64,000 bases of DNA from an uncultured Bacteroidales bacterium (lineage in GTDB: Bacteria; Bacteroidota; Bacteroidia; Bacteroidales; UBA932), in the NCBI GenBank assembly GCA_944326245.1, contig CALVDF010000004.1, positions 62,001 to 126,000 of the forward strand. Direction: 5' to 3'. Both the position numbers and the translations under genes were made by a program. The notes under the pieces are model-generated. The model saw only the letters and a program-made list of their open reading frames with translations, searched no databases and was not told where the DNA came from. Shown in pieces: positions 17,832 to 27,322 of the stretch (its first letter is position 1; each line of letters opens with the position of its first letter).

Positions 17832-20189
17832 TCATTCTGTCCTCAGCGAGTCGGCCGGATTGCTTCCTGCTATCTTATGGCAGCGGATGACCACTACTGC
17901 GGCAAGTATTGCCAGAAGTACCGCGGCTACTGCCATGAAAATCCATATCGGGATGTCGGCTTTCAGTGCAAATGACCGCACTATCATCTGGAATACGAAC
18001 CAGGAAGCTATGCAGCCTATGGCTATGGCAATGACTGTGAATCTGCAGATGTCGCTCAGGAAAATGCCGGTAATCTGCCAGGGCTGTGCCCCGTTGATCT
18101 TGCGGAGGGCTATCTCCTTGCGGCGCCTTCCGGTCTCGTCTGTGGTGTATCCTATCAGTCCTATCAGGGCAATGGCCATAGTCACTGCTCCTGCAGCGAG
18201 TATGGATTCCCTTAGGGTTCTGGCCGGCTTGTAATCGTCATAGACGATGGCGGTGTACGGCAGGACAGTGAAGCGGTCTGGCACTATGCCGTCAATAGCC
18301 TTCTGGATCGCTGCCGTAAGCTCAGGGGTCACTGCGGAAACGCGGACGATGAGATTGGTGCACGGGATCTCGGAGTAGAACAGTGCGTTGGGGCGGGTAT
18401 CCTCGGTAATCACTGCTCCTATTCTGATATTGCTGAACACTCCTGCTATCGTGTACAGGTCGTCCTGTCCATTGCTGTGCTCTGAGACGAGTACCTGCTT
18501 GCCGACGACTCCGTCTGTCCACCCTGTGATGCCGACGAGACGGTCCCGGAAGTCGGTATCGACGAGGATTTCCTTGGGATTGGAGAAATTGCGTCCCTCT
18601 ATGATGCTGATGCCGAAGATGTCGGACCATTCCGGACAGGCGTTGTAGAGGTCGCCTATGTTGAACAGCTCCGTGGGGTCTCCCGGGAGGTATATGTTGT
18701 TGCCGGACAGGTTGCCGTTGATGAGGGTCTCGTCGGCCGTACCTACAGCTTCTACTCCGGGGATTGAGCTGACTGCCTGCATGATGGCTGTACGGGTCTG
18801 GGCGGATATCCCGTTCATGGAACAGGAGAGCAGCCGCTCATAGCCGTAGCCCGGGTCGTCCTTCATCCACTTGTTCATCTGCAGTGCCACGAAGCACAGC
18901 AGGGTGATGAGAAGGGAAGCGATGACCATCTGCATGAACAGCAGTATTCTTTTCCACATTCTCTTGCTGTCGACGTAGTTGCGGAATGCGACAGCGATGG
19001 GGATGCTCTGGAAGACGCGTCCGGGGATGTAGGCGGCGACAATTAGTACCACCACGACAGTCAGGACCAGAACCCAAAGGCTCTGCGGCGAGAACAGTGC
19101 ACCGAGTGAGGTCATCATGATCCCCTCGATGGTATGCCGGAATGCGAGCACAAGCAGGAAGGCCAGTACGAGGGAGACGGCGAGGTTGATCAGGGTCTCC
19201 TTGAAGACAATTCCCATGATGGTACTGTTGCCTGCCCCGTAGCAGCGGCGTACGGCTATGCCTTTTGCCCTGCCTATGAGGGAGGAAATGACTATCATGA
19301 TGTAGTTCATCACGGCCGCGAGGATGAGGGCTGCTGCAACTACCCCGAGCAGGAGGTTTGTACTGCGGACACTGGACGAAGCGGCATGCATGCTGGAAAG
19401 GGGCACGAGTTTGAAATGCATCTCAATACCTGCCCGCCTGAGATATTCTATGGGGAGATACCGGTTCTCCAGATCTCGGATAGGCTGCTCAAGGGAAGCA
19501 GGATCGGTGCCTGGGTAGAGTACCACCCTGCTGATGTACCTGTCATTTCCCACCCAGTTCTGTGTGGACTTGAAGTCGCTGCCCATCATACTCAGCAGTT
19601 CGTCCATGGCATCGAGGGATATGACGATGTCAAACCGCATCGAGGCGTTTTCGGGGATGTCTTCGAATATACCGCCTATTTCTATGGGGATGCTCTGCCA
19701 GTCTTCCAGGAAAATTATCTGTCCGACTGCTTTGTCAAGTCCTCCGAGCTTCTCGGCGAAGGAACGGGAGACCATGGCTCCGTTCCAGTCGCTGAGCACT
19801 TCTGTAGGGTCTCCTGCCAGTATGGGACGCGGAAATACCTTGAAATGATTGGTGTCGGCGAGTATTATGTTCTCCGCAGTATATTTGTGCTGTTCCCTGT
19901 CGAATACGTTGCAGGTACCGTAGCCTACGAAGGTGGCGCGGGTCGCGTATTTTATCTGCGGTATTTCCTGCCCCATATAGTAGGCTACTGCACCGGGAGT
20001 CTGGCTGTAGGTACTGCTGCTCTCATTGGCCTTGGTGAATTCCTGCTGTATGCAGTAGATATTCCTGTAGTCGGGGTAGAACTTGTCATAGCTGTTTTCG
20101 AAGGTGATCTTTGCTATGAGTACAAGCCCTACTGCCAGTCCGATGGCCATGGACAGTACCTTGAATATGCCTATGTTGAACTTTCTCAT
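17832..20189 (-). CDS. ABC transporter permease, FtsX/MacB_PCD type (2)
   Basis: Inner-membrane permease of 785 residues, same double MacB_PCD-FtsX architecture as the following gene, with the FtsX motifs GIAVRRCYGAGN (middle) and EIALRKINGAQ (late). The start at 20189 (MRKFNIGIFK) is chosen because it leads straight into the first TM helix; the open frame extends to 20291 but overlaps the adaptor gene with unrelated, Arg/Thr-rich sequence. It lies 28 bases after the adaptor stop and is part of the same operon. Confidence 0.9.
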   Translation of the reverse strand: MRKFNIGIFKVLSMAIGLAVGLVLIAKITFENSYDKFYPDYRNIYCIQQEFTKANESSSTYSQTPGAVAYYMGQEIPQIKYATRATFVGYGTCNVFDREQHKYTAENIILADTNHFKVFPRPILAGDPTEVLSDWNGAMVSRSFAEKLGGLDKAVGQIIFLEDWQSIPIEIGGIFEDIPENASMRFDIVISLDAMDELLSMMGSDFKSTQNWVGNDRYISRVVLYPGTDPASLEQPIRDLENRYLPIEYLRRAGIEMHFKLVPLSSMHAASSSVRSTNLLLGVVAAALILAAVMNYIMIVISSLIGRAKGIAVRRCYGAGNSTIMGIVFKETLINLAVSLVLAFLLVLAFRHTIEGIMMTSLGALFSPQSLWVLVLTVVVVLIVAAYIPGRVFQSIPIAVAFRNYVDSKRMWKRILLFMQMVIASLLITLLCFVALQMNKWMKDDPGYGYERLLSCSMNGISAQTRTAIMQAVSSIPGVEAVGTADETLINGNLSGNNIYLPGDPTELFNIGDLYNACPEWSDIFGISIIEGRNFSNPKEILVDTDFRDRLVGITGWTDGVVGKQVLVSEHSNGQDDLYTIAGVFSNIRIGAVITEDTRPNALFYSEIPCTNLIVRVSAVTPELTAAIQKAIDGIVPDRFTVLPYTAIVYDDYKPARTLRESILAAGAVTMAIALIGLIGYTTDETGRRRKEIALRKINGAQPWQITGIFLSDICRFTVIAIAIGCIASWFVFQMIVRSFALKADIPIWIFMAVAAVLLAILAAVVVIRCHKIAGSNPADSLRTE

Positions 20190-20217
20190 GGTGATTTCCG
20201 GATGGAAATTGAGGGGA

Positions 20218-21486
20218 TTATTTCTTGTCCTGGAGGATGAGCACGTCGTTCTTGCCGAAGTTCTCGTAGTTGGATACGATGACTTTCTCACCCGGCTCGA
20301 GACCTTCGAGTACCTCGTAGTACTGAGGGTTCTGGCGGCCTATGCGGATGTCGCGGCGGTAGGCTTTGGTGCCGTCTTCAGACAGTACGTAGATCCAAGT
20401 TCCGCCTGTGGACTGGTAGAATACGCCGCGCGGGATGTAGATGGACTGGGTCGGCTGTCCGAGCTGGAGGTTGAGGTAGTAGGTCTGGCCGATGCGGATG
20501 TTGTCGGGACGTTCTCCTGAGAAGTAGAAATCTGCCTTGAACTGACCGTCGGTCACTTCGGGATAGACCTTCTCCACAACAGTGTTGTAGGTAACGCCCT
20601 GACGCTCGAAGGTAGCGTTGAGTCCGGACTGTACCCGGTCGATGTAGTGCTCGTCGATGTTCGCTTCTATCTTGTAGTCAGACAGGTCGTTTACCTGACC
20701 GATCTTGGTTCCGGTAGGGATGGACTGGCCCAGAATGACATCCAGCGAACCGAGCTGTCCGTCGATAGGGGATTTGACGTTGAGGTTCTCCACCCTTTCG
20801 CGTACGAGCTGGATGCTGCGGCGCATGCTGTTGAGGCTTTCCTCCAGATTGTTCATCTGTACCGAACGGTAGATGGAATCCTGTTTCTGGCGGGCAAGCA
20901 CGAGCTCAAGGCTCTTGACAGCGAGTTCATAGTCTTCCTTGGCCTGCAGATAGTCCTCGTGGGCGACGAGTTTCTCTTCGTCAAGGCGGCGGTACTGCTC
21001 GTATTTACGTCTCTTGCGTTCCGTGTCTATGGTGTATTCGAGGCGCTGCTTTTCCAGATCGAGCTTTTCCTGCTCCATGGTTACAGTGGTGTTGCGCAGG
21101 AAGTTCTCCTGTTCTGCGAGGTCCGCCTCACTCTGAAGGATCTGGAGGCTGAGCTGGCTGTTGGACATGCGTACCAGCACATCGCCCTTCTTTACCATTG
21201 CTCCTTCTTCGATGAGCTTTTCTTCTACCATTCCGCCCTCGAGCAGTGATACCTGCACTACAGTGATAGGCTGTACCTGTCCGGAGACCCTTACATAGTC
21301 GTCGAATTCACCCTGAAGCACTTCCCCTATGGTTATGGTGTTGGAATTGACCTTGAGAGTGGAGGATTTGTCCCTGAGCAGCAGCCAGAGAACGAATATT
21401 ACGAATACTCCTGCGAGGAAGTACGGGATGTTCTTCTTGCGGAACACCGCGCTTATGCCTTTTTTCTTTTCAATAACTCTATCCAT
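20218..21486 (-). CDS. Periplasmic adaptor of a MacAB/RND-type exporter (HlyD family)
   Basis: Membrane-fusion protein of 422 residues that joins the inner-membrane permease to the TolC-like channel. One TM helix lies at about 23-42, followed by the first half of a barrel-sandwich motif ('VQPITVVQVSLLEGGMVEEKLIEEG'-type region), a long coiled-coil hairpin (about 105-225, rich in Glu/Gln/Leu), the second lipoyl half (SPIDGQLGSLDV) and a beta-barrel. The C-terminal membrane-proximal domain ends LEPGEKVIVSNYENF. It lies 42 bases behind the TolC-like gene in the operon. Confidence 0.92.
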   Translation of the reverse strand: MDRVIEKKKGISAVFRKKNIPYFLAGVFVIFVLWLLLRDKSSTLKVNSNTITIGEVLQGEFDDYVRVSGQVQPITVVQVSLLEGGMVEEKLIEEGAMVKKGDVLVRMSNSQLSLQILQSEADLAEQENFLRNTTVTMEQEKLDLEKQRLEYTIDTERKRRKYEQYRRLDEEKLVAHEDYLQAKEDYELAVKSLELVLARQKQDSIYRSVQMNNLEESLNSMRRSIQLVRERVENLNVKSPIDGQLGSLDVILGQSIPTGTKIGQVNDLSDYKIEANIDEHYIDRVQSGLNATFERQGVTYNTVVEKVYPEVTDGQFKADFYFSGERPDNIRIGQTYYLNLQLGQPTQSIYIPRGVFYQSTGGTWIYVLSEDGTKAYRRDIRIGRQNPQYYEVLEGLEPGEKVIVSNYENFGKNDVLILQDKK

Positions 21487-21528
21487 GGTCGTATTGTTTT
21501 ATCGTTGTCGGTTTTTATATGTTGTGAT

Positions 21529-22965
21529 TTATTGCTGGTCCAGGTAGGTGATGCCTTTGTAGTACATCACTACCCTCTCCTTGAGGAGGTACTGGAGGCC
21601 GCAGTTGAGGCGTTCGGCCTTGGCCTGGAGGAGATTGTTGGAACTGGTCTGCAGTTCGATGACTGTCATCAGTCCCTCTTCGTATTTGCGGGTGTTGGCC
21701 TGATGTGAAATATCCAGGGCTCCTGCCTTCTTGTCGGCAGAGATGAATTCCTTGGCAGCGCCTCTCATGTCCTGTACTGCTCGCCGGATCTCCCCTTCCA
21801 CCTGCTGGTCCTTGATGTCCTTGTTGGCCTCCGCTGTGGCGAGGGCGTTGCGCTTGCGGGCTATCTGGTTGTACTTGTAGAGCCGGTTGAAGATAGGGAT
21901 GCTGATGCCTATGCCTACGTACTGTCCCTGTTTTTCGTTCATCTGGCTCCAGAAGGGATCGTTTACGGAGTAGGACCTGTCATATACGTAGCTGGTGCTG
22001 TATCCGCCCTGTGCATTGATGTATGGGACCAGACTCCAGCGGGCCGTCTTGAGGTCGTATTCCGCGCTGCGGACCTTGAATTCCTCCGCCTTCAAGGCCG
22101 GCAGGAAGCCGCGGGCAGCAGTGACGATGCTGTCCGCGTCGCTGTCCGATGCAAACGAGCTGAACAGTACGGAAGGTTCTATGTCGGTCAGAGGCAGCTC
22201 CTGGTCAAACGGATAGTACATGGCGGTCTTGAGGGTCAGGATGCCTTGTTCGAGGGTGTTCTCCTGCTGTGTGAGGTTGAAGTCCTTGGCTGCGACGTCA
22301 GACTCGATCTGCAGTACGTCGGCATAGCTTTTCAGTCCGAGCTCCGACTGCATGCGGGCCTGTTCCAGAGTCTCGCGGCTCTCGGCAAGCTGCTCCTTGG
22401 CCAGCTCCACCATGCCGCGGTAGTACAGGACGTTGTAGTAGGCCTGGATGACCTGGAGGCAGATCTCGTCTTTCTTGATCTGCTCCTCTTCGACTCCGAG
22501 CAGTACAGCCGTCTTGGCTATGCGGAGGTTGTTGACTGCCGCGAAACCGTTGAATATGTCCATACTGGCCGAGAGGCCGTAGGAATTGCTGAAAGTGGTC
22601 GTGTTGGTATACATGTTGGTCTCAGGGTCGATCATACGTCCGAAGTTGGCTGTTCCTGAAGTGCTGGCCGATATCTGGGGTATGAAACTGAGGGCTGCTT
22701 CGCGCCTGTCGATGCGGCGGTCGTCGTTGGCGGCCTGCTGGAGACGCATCTCCGGAGAGTGGGTCACAGCGTACTGCATGCAGTCGTGCAGGGTCCATGT
22801 GCGGGCCCCGGACAGTTCTGCCGGCATGGTTGTGTCGTCCTGTGCTTCATCCTGCATGGGTACTGAGGCCAGGTCCCGGCGGTACTGTGCAGCCGCCTCC
22901 CCGGTGAAGAGGAATGTTCCTGCGAGAATGAGGAGTGCTGCTGATTTTATATTTTTCATACGCAT
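21529..22965 (-). CDS. TolC-family outer membrane efflux protein
   Basis: Outer-membrane channel of about 478 residues that completes the tripartite exporter. The signal peptide (LLILAGTFLFTGEAAAQ) is followed by the typical WTLHDCMQYAVTHSPEM start of the helical barrel and two repeats of OEP helices. The start at 22965 (MRMKNIKS) or 22959 (MKNIKS) is preferred to 23013, which adds unrelated basic residues and would include the promoter. First gene of the operon. A sigma-54-like promoter lies about 35-50 bases upstream, and the regulator pair is divergent. Confidence 0.92.
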   Translation of the reverse strand: MRMKNIKSAALLILAGTFLFTGEAAAQYRRDLASVPMQDEAQDDTTMPAELSGARTWTLHDCMQYAVTHSPEMRLQQAANDDRRIDRREAALSFIPQISASTSGTANFGRMIDPETNMYTNTTTFSNSYGLSASMDIFNGFAAVNNLRIAKTAVLLGVEEEQIKKDEICLQVIQAYYNVLYYRGMVELAKEQLAESRETLEQARMQSELGLKSYADVLQIESDVAAKDFNLTQQENTLEQGILTLKTAMYYPFDQELPLTDIEPSVLFSSFASDSDADSIVTAARGFLPALKAEEFKVRSAEYDLKTARWSLVPYINAQGGYSTSYVYDRSYSVNDPFWSQMNEKQGQYVGIGISIPIFNRLYKYNQIARKRNALATAEANKDIKDQQVEGEIRRAVQDMRGAAKEFISADKKAGALDISHQANTRKYEEGLMTVIELQTSSNNLLQAKAERLNCGLQYLLKERVVMYYKGITYLDQQ

Positions 22966-22997
22966 TGTAGTTTGTTTTCTTTTACCTTTCCTTGTTA

Positions 22998-23013
22998 TCC
23001 ATAATCGTGCCAA
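22998..23013 (-). promoter_or_regulatory. Sigma-54-like promoter of the export operon
   Basis: On the minus strand TTGGCACG (23013-23006), then ATTA, then TGGA. The -24 box TGGCACG is perfect; the -12 box should read TTGC and is TGGA here. The predicted transcript start near 22986 leaves about 20-27 bases before the tolC-like ATG. The divergent gene is a sigma-54 activator, which supports the call. Confidence 0.6.
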
Positions 23014-23149
23014 ACTTTATAACTTGCTGATACATAGGGGGAAATACAAATATGAATCGGCAATGAGTGTTAAAAAATCCTACAGTTTGTGTATAAAATT
23101 TTGAATGTTGTATGAAAATTATATAATTTTGGAACGCAAACATTTGAAT

Positions 23150-24565
23150 ATGAGTAAGAAAACTACACCAGACGGCCGTATCCTAGTAGTGGATGACAAC
23201 AAGGCCATACTGTCGGCACTCAGACTGCTGCTGCCAGTCTATTTTTCGGAAGTGACGACTCTGTCTTCGCCCAATGACCTGATGCACAATATAGAAACAA
23301 AGCGTCCGGAAGTAATTCTGCTGGACATGAACTTCACATCCAAGGTAACTACAGGCAACGAAGGACTCTTCTGGCTGGGGGAGATACTCAAGGTGTATCC
23401 CGACATACCGGTGGTACTTTTTACAGCCTACTCGGACGTGGCTCTGGCTGTAGATGCCATCAAGAGGGGGGCTTTTGATTTCATAATCAAGCCTTTCGAC
23501 AATGCAAAACTGATGTCTACCCTCCAGGCGGCGCTCCGGCTGTCCCGCAGCCGTCAGGAGGTCAAGCAGCTCCGGGAGATCAAGAACGAAATACGGGGCG
23601 ACGGGGAAATGTACTGGGGAGAGTCTCCCAAGATGAAGGAACTGCGCAAGATAGTGCAGAAAGTGGCCCAGACGGATGCGAGCATACTCATTACGGGTGA
23701 GAACGGAACCGGCAAGGATATGCTGGCCGGGGAGATACACCGCCTGTCCAGGCGTGCGGGCAGCTCAATGGTCAATGTGGATGTCGGCTCTCTGCCGGAG
23801 AGCCTGTTCGAAAGCGAGCTTTTCGGACATGTCCGCGGGGCCTTTACCGATGCCAAGGCCGACAGGGCTGGCAAGTTCGAGGTGGCGTCCGGCGGCACAC
23901 TGTTTCTCGACGAGATAGGCAACATCCCCCTGCATCTGCAGGCCAAGCTTCTGACGGCCATCCAGACCAAGAGCATCACCCGTGTGGGCAGCAATATCCC
24001 TGTACCGGTGGACATACGCCTGATATGCGCGACGAACAGGGATCTGTCCAGGATGGTGGCCGAGGGGCTGTTCAGGGAGGACCTCTATTTCAGGATCAAT
24101 ACCATACATCTCACTCTCCCGCCGCTTAGGGAAAGGACGGAGGACATAATCCCGCTTGCCGAGCTGTTCATGCGCAAGTATGCGGTCAAATACGGGAAGG
24201 ACATAAAGGGCATAAAGGAGGACGCCCGCACGGAACTCACGGGCAGGCCGTGGCAGGGCAATATCAGGGAGCTGCAGCATGTGGTGGAGAAGGCTGTGAT
24301 ACTGTCGGAGAAAGACTGGCTCGGGACGGAGGATTTCTTCCCCGAGAAGCAGGGCGGCCCGGTACAGGGCGACAGGTCCAGGACTGCGGCCCAGGTCATC
24401 AGGGATTCGGTCAGGCAGGGCAATGTGGTGACTCTCGACGATATGGAGAAGGAACTCATCCGCATGGCCATGCGGCAGCATGACGGGAACATGTCGGCTG
24501 TCGCCCAGCAGCTGGGCATCACGCGCCAGACTCTGTACAATAAAATAAAGAAATACGGACTGTAG
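23150..24565 (+). CDS. Sigma-54-dependent response regulator, NtrC type
   Basis: Phosphorylation-controlled transcription activator of 471 residues. Receiver domain 10-130 with Asp15-Asp16 and the phosphoacceptor Asp59 (ILLDMNF), AAA+ domain with Walker A GENGTGKD (183-190) and Walker B LFLDEIGN (251-258), and a Fis-type HTH at the end (MSAVAQQLGITRQTLYNKI). The sigma-54 contact loop reads GAFTDA (230-235) rather than GAFTGA, a variant I expect to be functional but did not verify. The start at 23150 is chosen over 23105 because the earlier codons precede the receiver fold. TATAATTTTGG upstream may be its promoter. It shares its message with the kinase gene two bases downstream and probably drives the divergent exporter. 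Confidence 0.93.
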   Translation: MSKKTTPDGRILVVDDNKAILSALRLLLPVYFSEVTTLSSPNDLMHNIETKRPEVILLDMNFTSKVTTGNEGLFWLGEILKVYPDIPVVLFTAYSDVALAVDAIKRGAFDFIIKPFDNAKLMSTLQAALRLSRSRQEVKQLREIKNEIRGDGEMYWGESPKMKELRKIVQKVAQTDASILITGENGTGKDMLAGEIHRLSRRAGSSMVNVDVGSLPESLFESELFGHVRGAFTDAKADRAGKFEVASGGTLFLDEIGNIPLHLQAKLLTAIQTKSITRVGSNIPVPVDIRLICATNRDLSRMVAEGLFREDLYFRINTIHLTLPPLRERTEDIIPLAELFMRKYAVKYGKDIKGIKEDARTELTGRPWQGNIRELQHVVEKAVILSEKDWLGTEDFFPEKQGGPVQGDRSRTAAQVIRDSVRQGNVVTLDDMEKELIRMAMRQHDGNMSAVAQQLGITRQTLYNKIKKYGL

Positions 24566-24567
24566 TC

Positions 24568-25914
24568 ATGGGACTGCGCTCGCTCATAATCTATCTTTTC
24601 CTGCTGATACTGGACGTGGCGGCAGGAGTGTGGTGTGCGCTGGAGTCCGTATACTGGGGTGCAGGTGCAGCCCTGACAGTGGCGGGTGTGCTGGTGTACA
24701 TGCTGATATCGCTGTACAGCAGTAATCTGGACAAGCTGAACTACCTGCTCAGTGCATTCGAGAACGGGGATCTGACCTTTCATTTTACGGAGACGTCGGG
24801 ATTTCTGAAGGACAGGGTGTTCAATATCCTTCTGAACAGGGTAAGGAAGTTCGTCTCGGACCAGCAGCAGCTCAGGAATGACAGTGAGGCCTTTCACAGG
24901 GGCGTGGAGAATCTTTCGCGTACGGGGCTGCTGGGGGTAGGCAGCAAGGGGGATGTCCGGTGCTACAACAAGTCCCTGGCCTCCGTGTTCGGGCTTCAGA
25001 CACTGCGCAGTGTTTCGGAGCTGGACAGGATCGTGCCCGGCATAGTTTCGCGTCTCGAATCCATGCCGGAGGACGGGCGCCTGGAGATACCGGTGGGGTC
25101 GGAGATGCGTATATACCATTTTATCATAGAGAGGAAAACAGTGACGGACGGGAATGAGCCTGTCAGGATATATGTATTCAACGAGAAAGAGGACAGCAGG
25201 CAGGAGCAGTCAGAAAATGCACAGTGGCAAAAGATGACCCGTATCATATCCCACGAGGTACTCAATACGATTACCCCTATCGTGTCGTTGAGTGATACTC
25301 TGCTGGGCATGACGCAGGACCGCAACGTCAGGGAGGGACTGGGGGTAATCGGGGAGTCTGCCCGCGGACTGCTGGGGTTTGTCAACGGATACAGGGCCTT
25401 GTCCCGCGTACCTGTGCCTCAGATACACCCTTTCAAATTCCGGCCGATGCTGGATTATGTACTTTCGCCCTTGCTTCCGGCGCTTGAGTCCTTAGGAGGG
25501 CATGCCGAGGTGCATCTGGAGGACGAGGACATGGTGCTTTTCGCCGATGAACAGCTGATGAGGCAGGTGGTGGGAAATATCCTCAAAAATGCGATAAATG
25601 CCTTGAAGGACCGTTTCGGGGATGGACAGTGCGGCACCGGTGATGCGGCGGGGACAGATCCTGCATGCAGTCCTGTGATACGTATCACCGCTTTTGTAAA
25701 TGCCTCCGACAACACCGAGATCCACATTTCCAACAACGGTGTCCCCATCCCTCCGGAAAATGCCGACCATATCTTCGATCCTTTCTTCACTACCCGTGCA
25801 GAAGGAACAGGGGTCGGACTGGCTCTTTCGCGCCAGATAATGCGGGCCCATGCCGGTTCCATCCGTCTGGACCGTACGGATCCTGAGTTCACCACATTTG
25901 TCCTTACCCTGTGA
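24568..25914 (+). CDS. Sensor histidine kinase partner of the NtrC-type regulator
   Basis: Membrane sensor of 448 residues with two TM helices close together near residues 3-25 and 33-50, almost no periplasmic loop, then a HAMP/PAS-like linker, a dimerisation box with His229 (IISHEVLNTITPIVSL) and an HATPase domain (N box NILKNAINAL, G boxes ISNNGVPIPP and GTGVGLALSRQIM). The lack of an outside domain suggests it senses a signal within the membrane or cytoplasm, such as envelope stress. Start two bases after the regulator stop. Confidence 0.92.
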   Translation: MGLRSLIIYLFLLILDVAAGVWCALESVYWGAGAALTVAGVLVYMLISLYSSNLDKLNYLLSAFENGDLTFHFTETSGFLKDRVFNILLNRVRKFVSDQQQLRNDSEAFHRGVENLSRTGLLGVGSKGDVRCYNKSLASVFGLQTLRSVSELDRIVPGIVSRLESMPEDGRLEIPVGSEMRIYHFIIERKTVTDGNEPVRIYVFNEKEDSRQEQSENAQWQKMTRIISHEVLNTITPIVSLSDTLLGMTQDRNVREGLGVIGESARGLLGFVNGYRALSRVPVPQIHPFKFRPMLDYVLSPLLPALESLGGHAEVHLEDEDMVLFADEQLMRQVVGNILKNAINALKDRFGDGQCGTGDAAGTDPACSPVIRITAFVNASDNTEIHISNNGVPIPPENADHIFDPFFTTRAEGTGVGLALSRQIMRAHAGSIRLDRTDPEFTTFVLTL

Positions 25915-25983
25915 TGCCGTTTCGGGTCTGCGGGACAACAGAAAATAATTTGAGTATATTTGCAGCAGGATAAATTAAGCGTT

Positions 25984-26517
25984 ATGAGAAAAAATGAAGT
26001 ACTTGAGTGCCTGAAAACCAGGCGGAGCGTGAGAGCTTTCGAACCGGAGAAGATGCCTTCCAGGGAGCTGGTGGCCAAGGTCGCGGAGGCAGGAACGTAT
26101 GCACCGACCGGTATGGGAAAACAGTCGCCGGTGATAGTGGCTGTGACTGACCGTGCCGTCAGGGACCGGCTTTCAAGGATGAATGCGGAAATACTCGGGT
26201 CTGCATCTGACCCCTTCTACAGTGCCCCCGTGGTACTGGTAGTCCTGGCTGACCGCAGCCGTCCTACATATCTGTATGACGGAGCGCTCGTTATGGGCAA
26301 TATGCTCAATGCGGCCCATGCCCTGGGGCTCGGCAGTTGCTGGATCCACCGTGCTAAAGAGGTGTTTGAATCTCCTGAAGGTCAAGAACTTCTCAGGCAA
26401 TGGGGGATAAATGGCGACTATGAGGGAATCGGCCATTGCGTGCTGGGATATGCCCTGGACGGAAAGGAGCCTGCTGCTGCGCCCAGGAAATCCGACTATG
26501 TGCATTTCATAGAGTAA
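25984..26517 (+). CDS. Nitroreductase-family protein
   Basis: FMN-dependent oxidoreductase of 177 residues. Characteristic parts are the CLKTRRSVRAFEPEKM start that binds the FMN phosphate, the middle LGLGSCWIHRAKEVF region and the terminal cluster GHCVLGYALDGKEP. The substrate is unknown; members reduce quinones, nitro compounds or flavins. The start at 25984 follows TATATTTG at 25955-25962, so an upstream start at 25960 would fall inside the promoter. Followed by a methyltransferase gene 19 bases later. Confidence 0.9.
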   Translation: MRKNEVLECLKTRRSVRAFEPEKMPSRELVAKVAEAGTYAPTGMGKQSPVIVAVTDRAVRDRLSRMNAEILGSASDPFYSAPVVLVVLADRSRPTYLYDGALVMGNMLNAAHALGLGSCWIHRAKEVFESPEGQELLRQWGINGDYEGIGHCVLGYALDGKEPAAAPRKSDYVHFIE

Positions 26518-26536
26518 CGCTCATCGCTGCAGCACG

Positions 26537-27304
26537 ATGCCGAGAGACCTCCGTCAATATTTCTATCAGCTTGCAGAGACGAGCCGGAAGTATTACCTGC
26601 CGTATCTGTCCTCATTCATGGGGATCGGAGATGGAACGGCTGTGCTGGAGATCGGCTGCGGGGAAGGCGGCAATCTGCTGCCCTTCGCCCGGGCCGGATG
26701 TCAGGTGACCGGGGTCGATATGGCGGAAGACAAGATCAGGGCTGCCCGGCAGTTTTTTTCGGAGGAGGGAGCGGAGGGCCGCTTCCTGGCCTCTGACATT
26801 TTCGAGGTGAAGGAGCTGGAGGGATGCTTCGATCTGATCCTTTGCCACGATGTGGTGGAGCATATCCGTGACAAGGAAGAGTTCATGCGCCGCGTACGCC
26901 TGTACCTCAAGCCTGGAAGCGGCATCGCATTCTTTGCCTTCCCTGCCTGGCAGATGCCTTTCGGAGGGCACCAGCAGATGTGCCGCAACCGCACATTGGC
27001 CCGGCTGCCTTACTTCCACCTGCTTCCTGCCGGTCTGTACCGCAGGATCCTGAAATTGGGAGGGGAAGATCCGGCAACAGTCGAAGGCTTGCTGGACATC
27101 AAGAAAACTGCGACTCCCATAGAGCTGTTCGAACGTCTGGTGCGCCGCTCAGGCATGCAGAAGATCGACCGCCGGTTCTATCTGGTGAACCCTCACTATG
27201 AAGCCAAGTTCGGGCTGCGTCCCCGCCGTCTGCCCGCTCTTCCCGGAGCCATCCCATGGCTTCGGAATTTCTATACCACGTCCTGTTTTTACCTGCTCAA
27301 ATAG
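26537..27304 (+). CDS. SAM-dependent methyltransferase
   Basis: Class I methyltransferase of 255 residues with motif I VLEIGCGEGGNLLPFA (about 37-50), an acidic end of strand 2 (GVDMAEDKI), motif II-like ASDIFEVKEL and the DLILCHDVVEHI segment usually seen in UbiE/quinone-type or lipid methyltransferases. The tail has basic, aromatic patches (RRFYLVNPHYEAKFGLRPRRLP). Substrate unknown. Probably co-transcribed with the nitroreductase and the lipoprotein gene 18 bases downstream. Confidence 0.85.
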   Translation: MPRDLRQYFYQLAETSRKYYLPYLSSFMGIGDGTAVLEIGCGEGGNLLPFARAGCQVTGVDMAEDKIRAARQFFSEEGAEGRFLASDIFEVKELEGCFDLILCHDVVEHIRDKEEFMRRVRLYLKPGSGIAFFAFPAWQMPFGGHQQMCRNRTLARLPYFHLLPAGLYRRILKLGGEDPATVEGLLDIKKTATPIELFERLVRRSGMQKIDRRFYLVNPHYEAKFGLRPRRLPALPGAIPWLRNFYTTSCFYLLK

Positions 27305-27322
27305 AAAATATTACTTAGAAAT

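Noticed and set aside
19134..20240. Plus-strand frame of 368 codons
   Set aside because: Antisense to the permease gene with low-complexity translation; the opposite strand encodes a recognisable FtsX-type protein.
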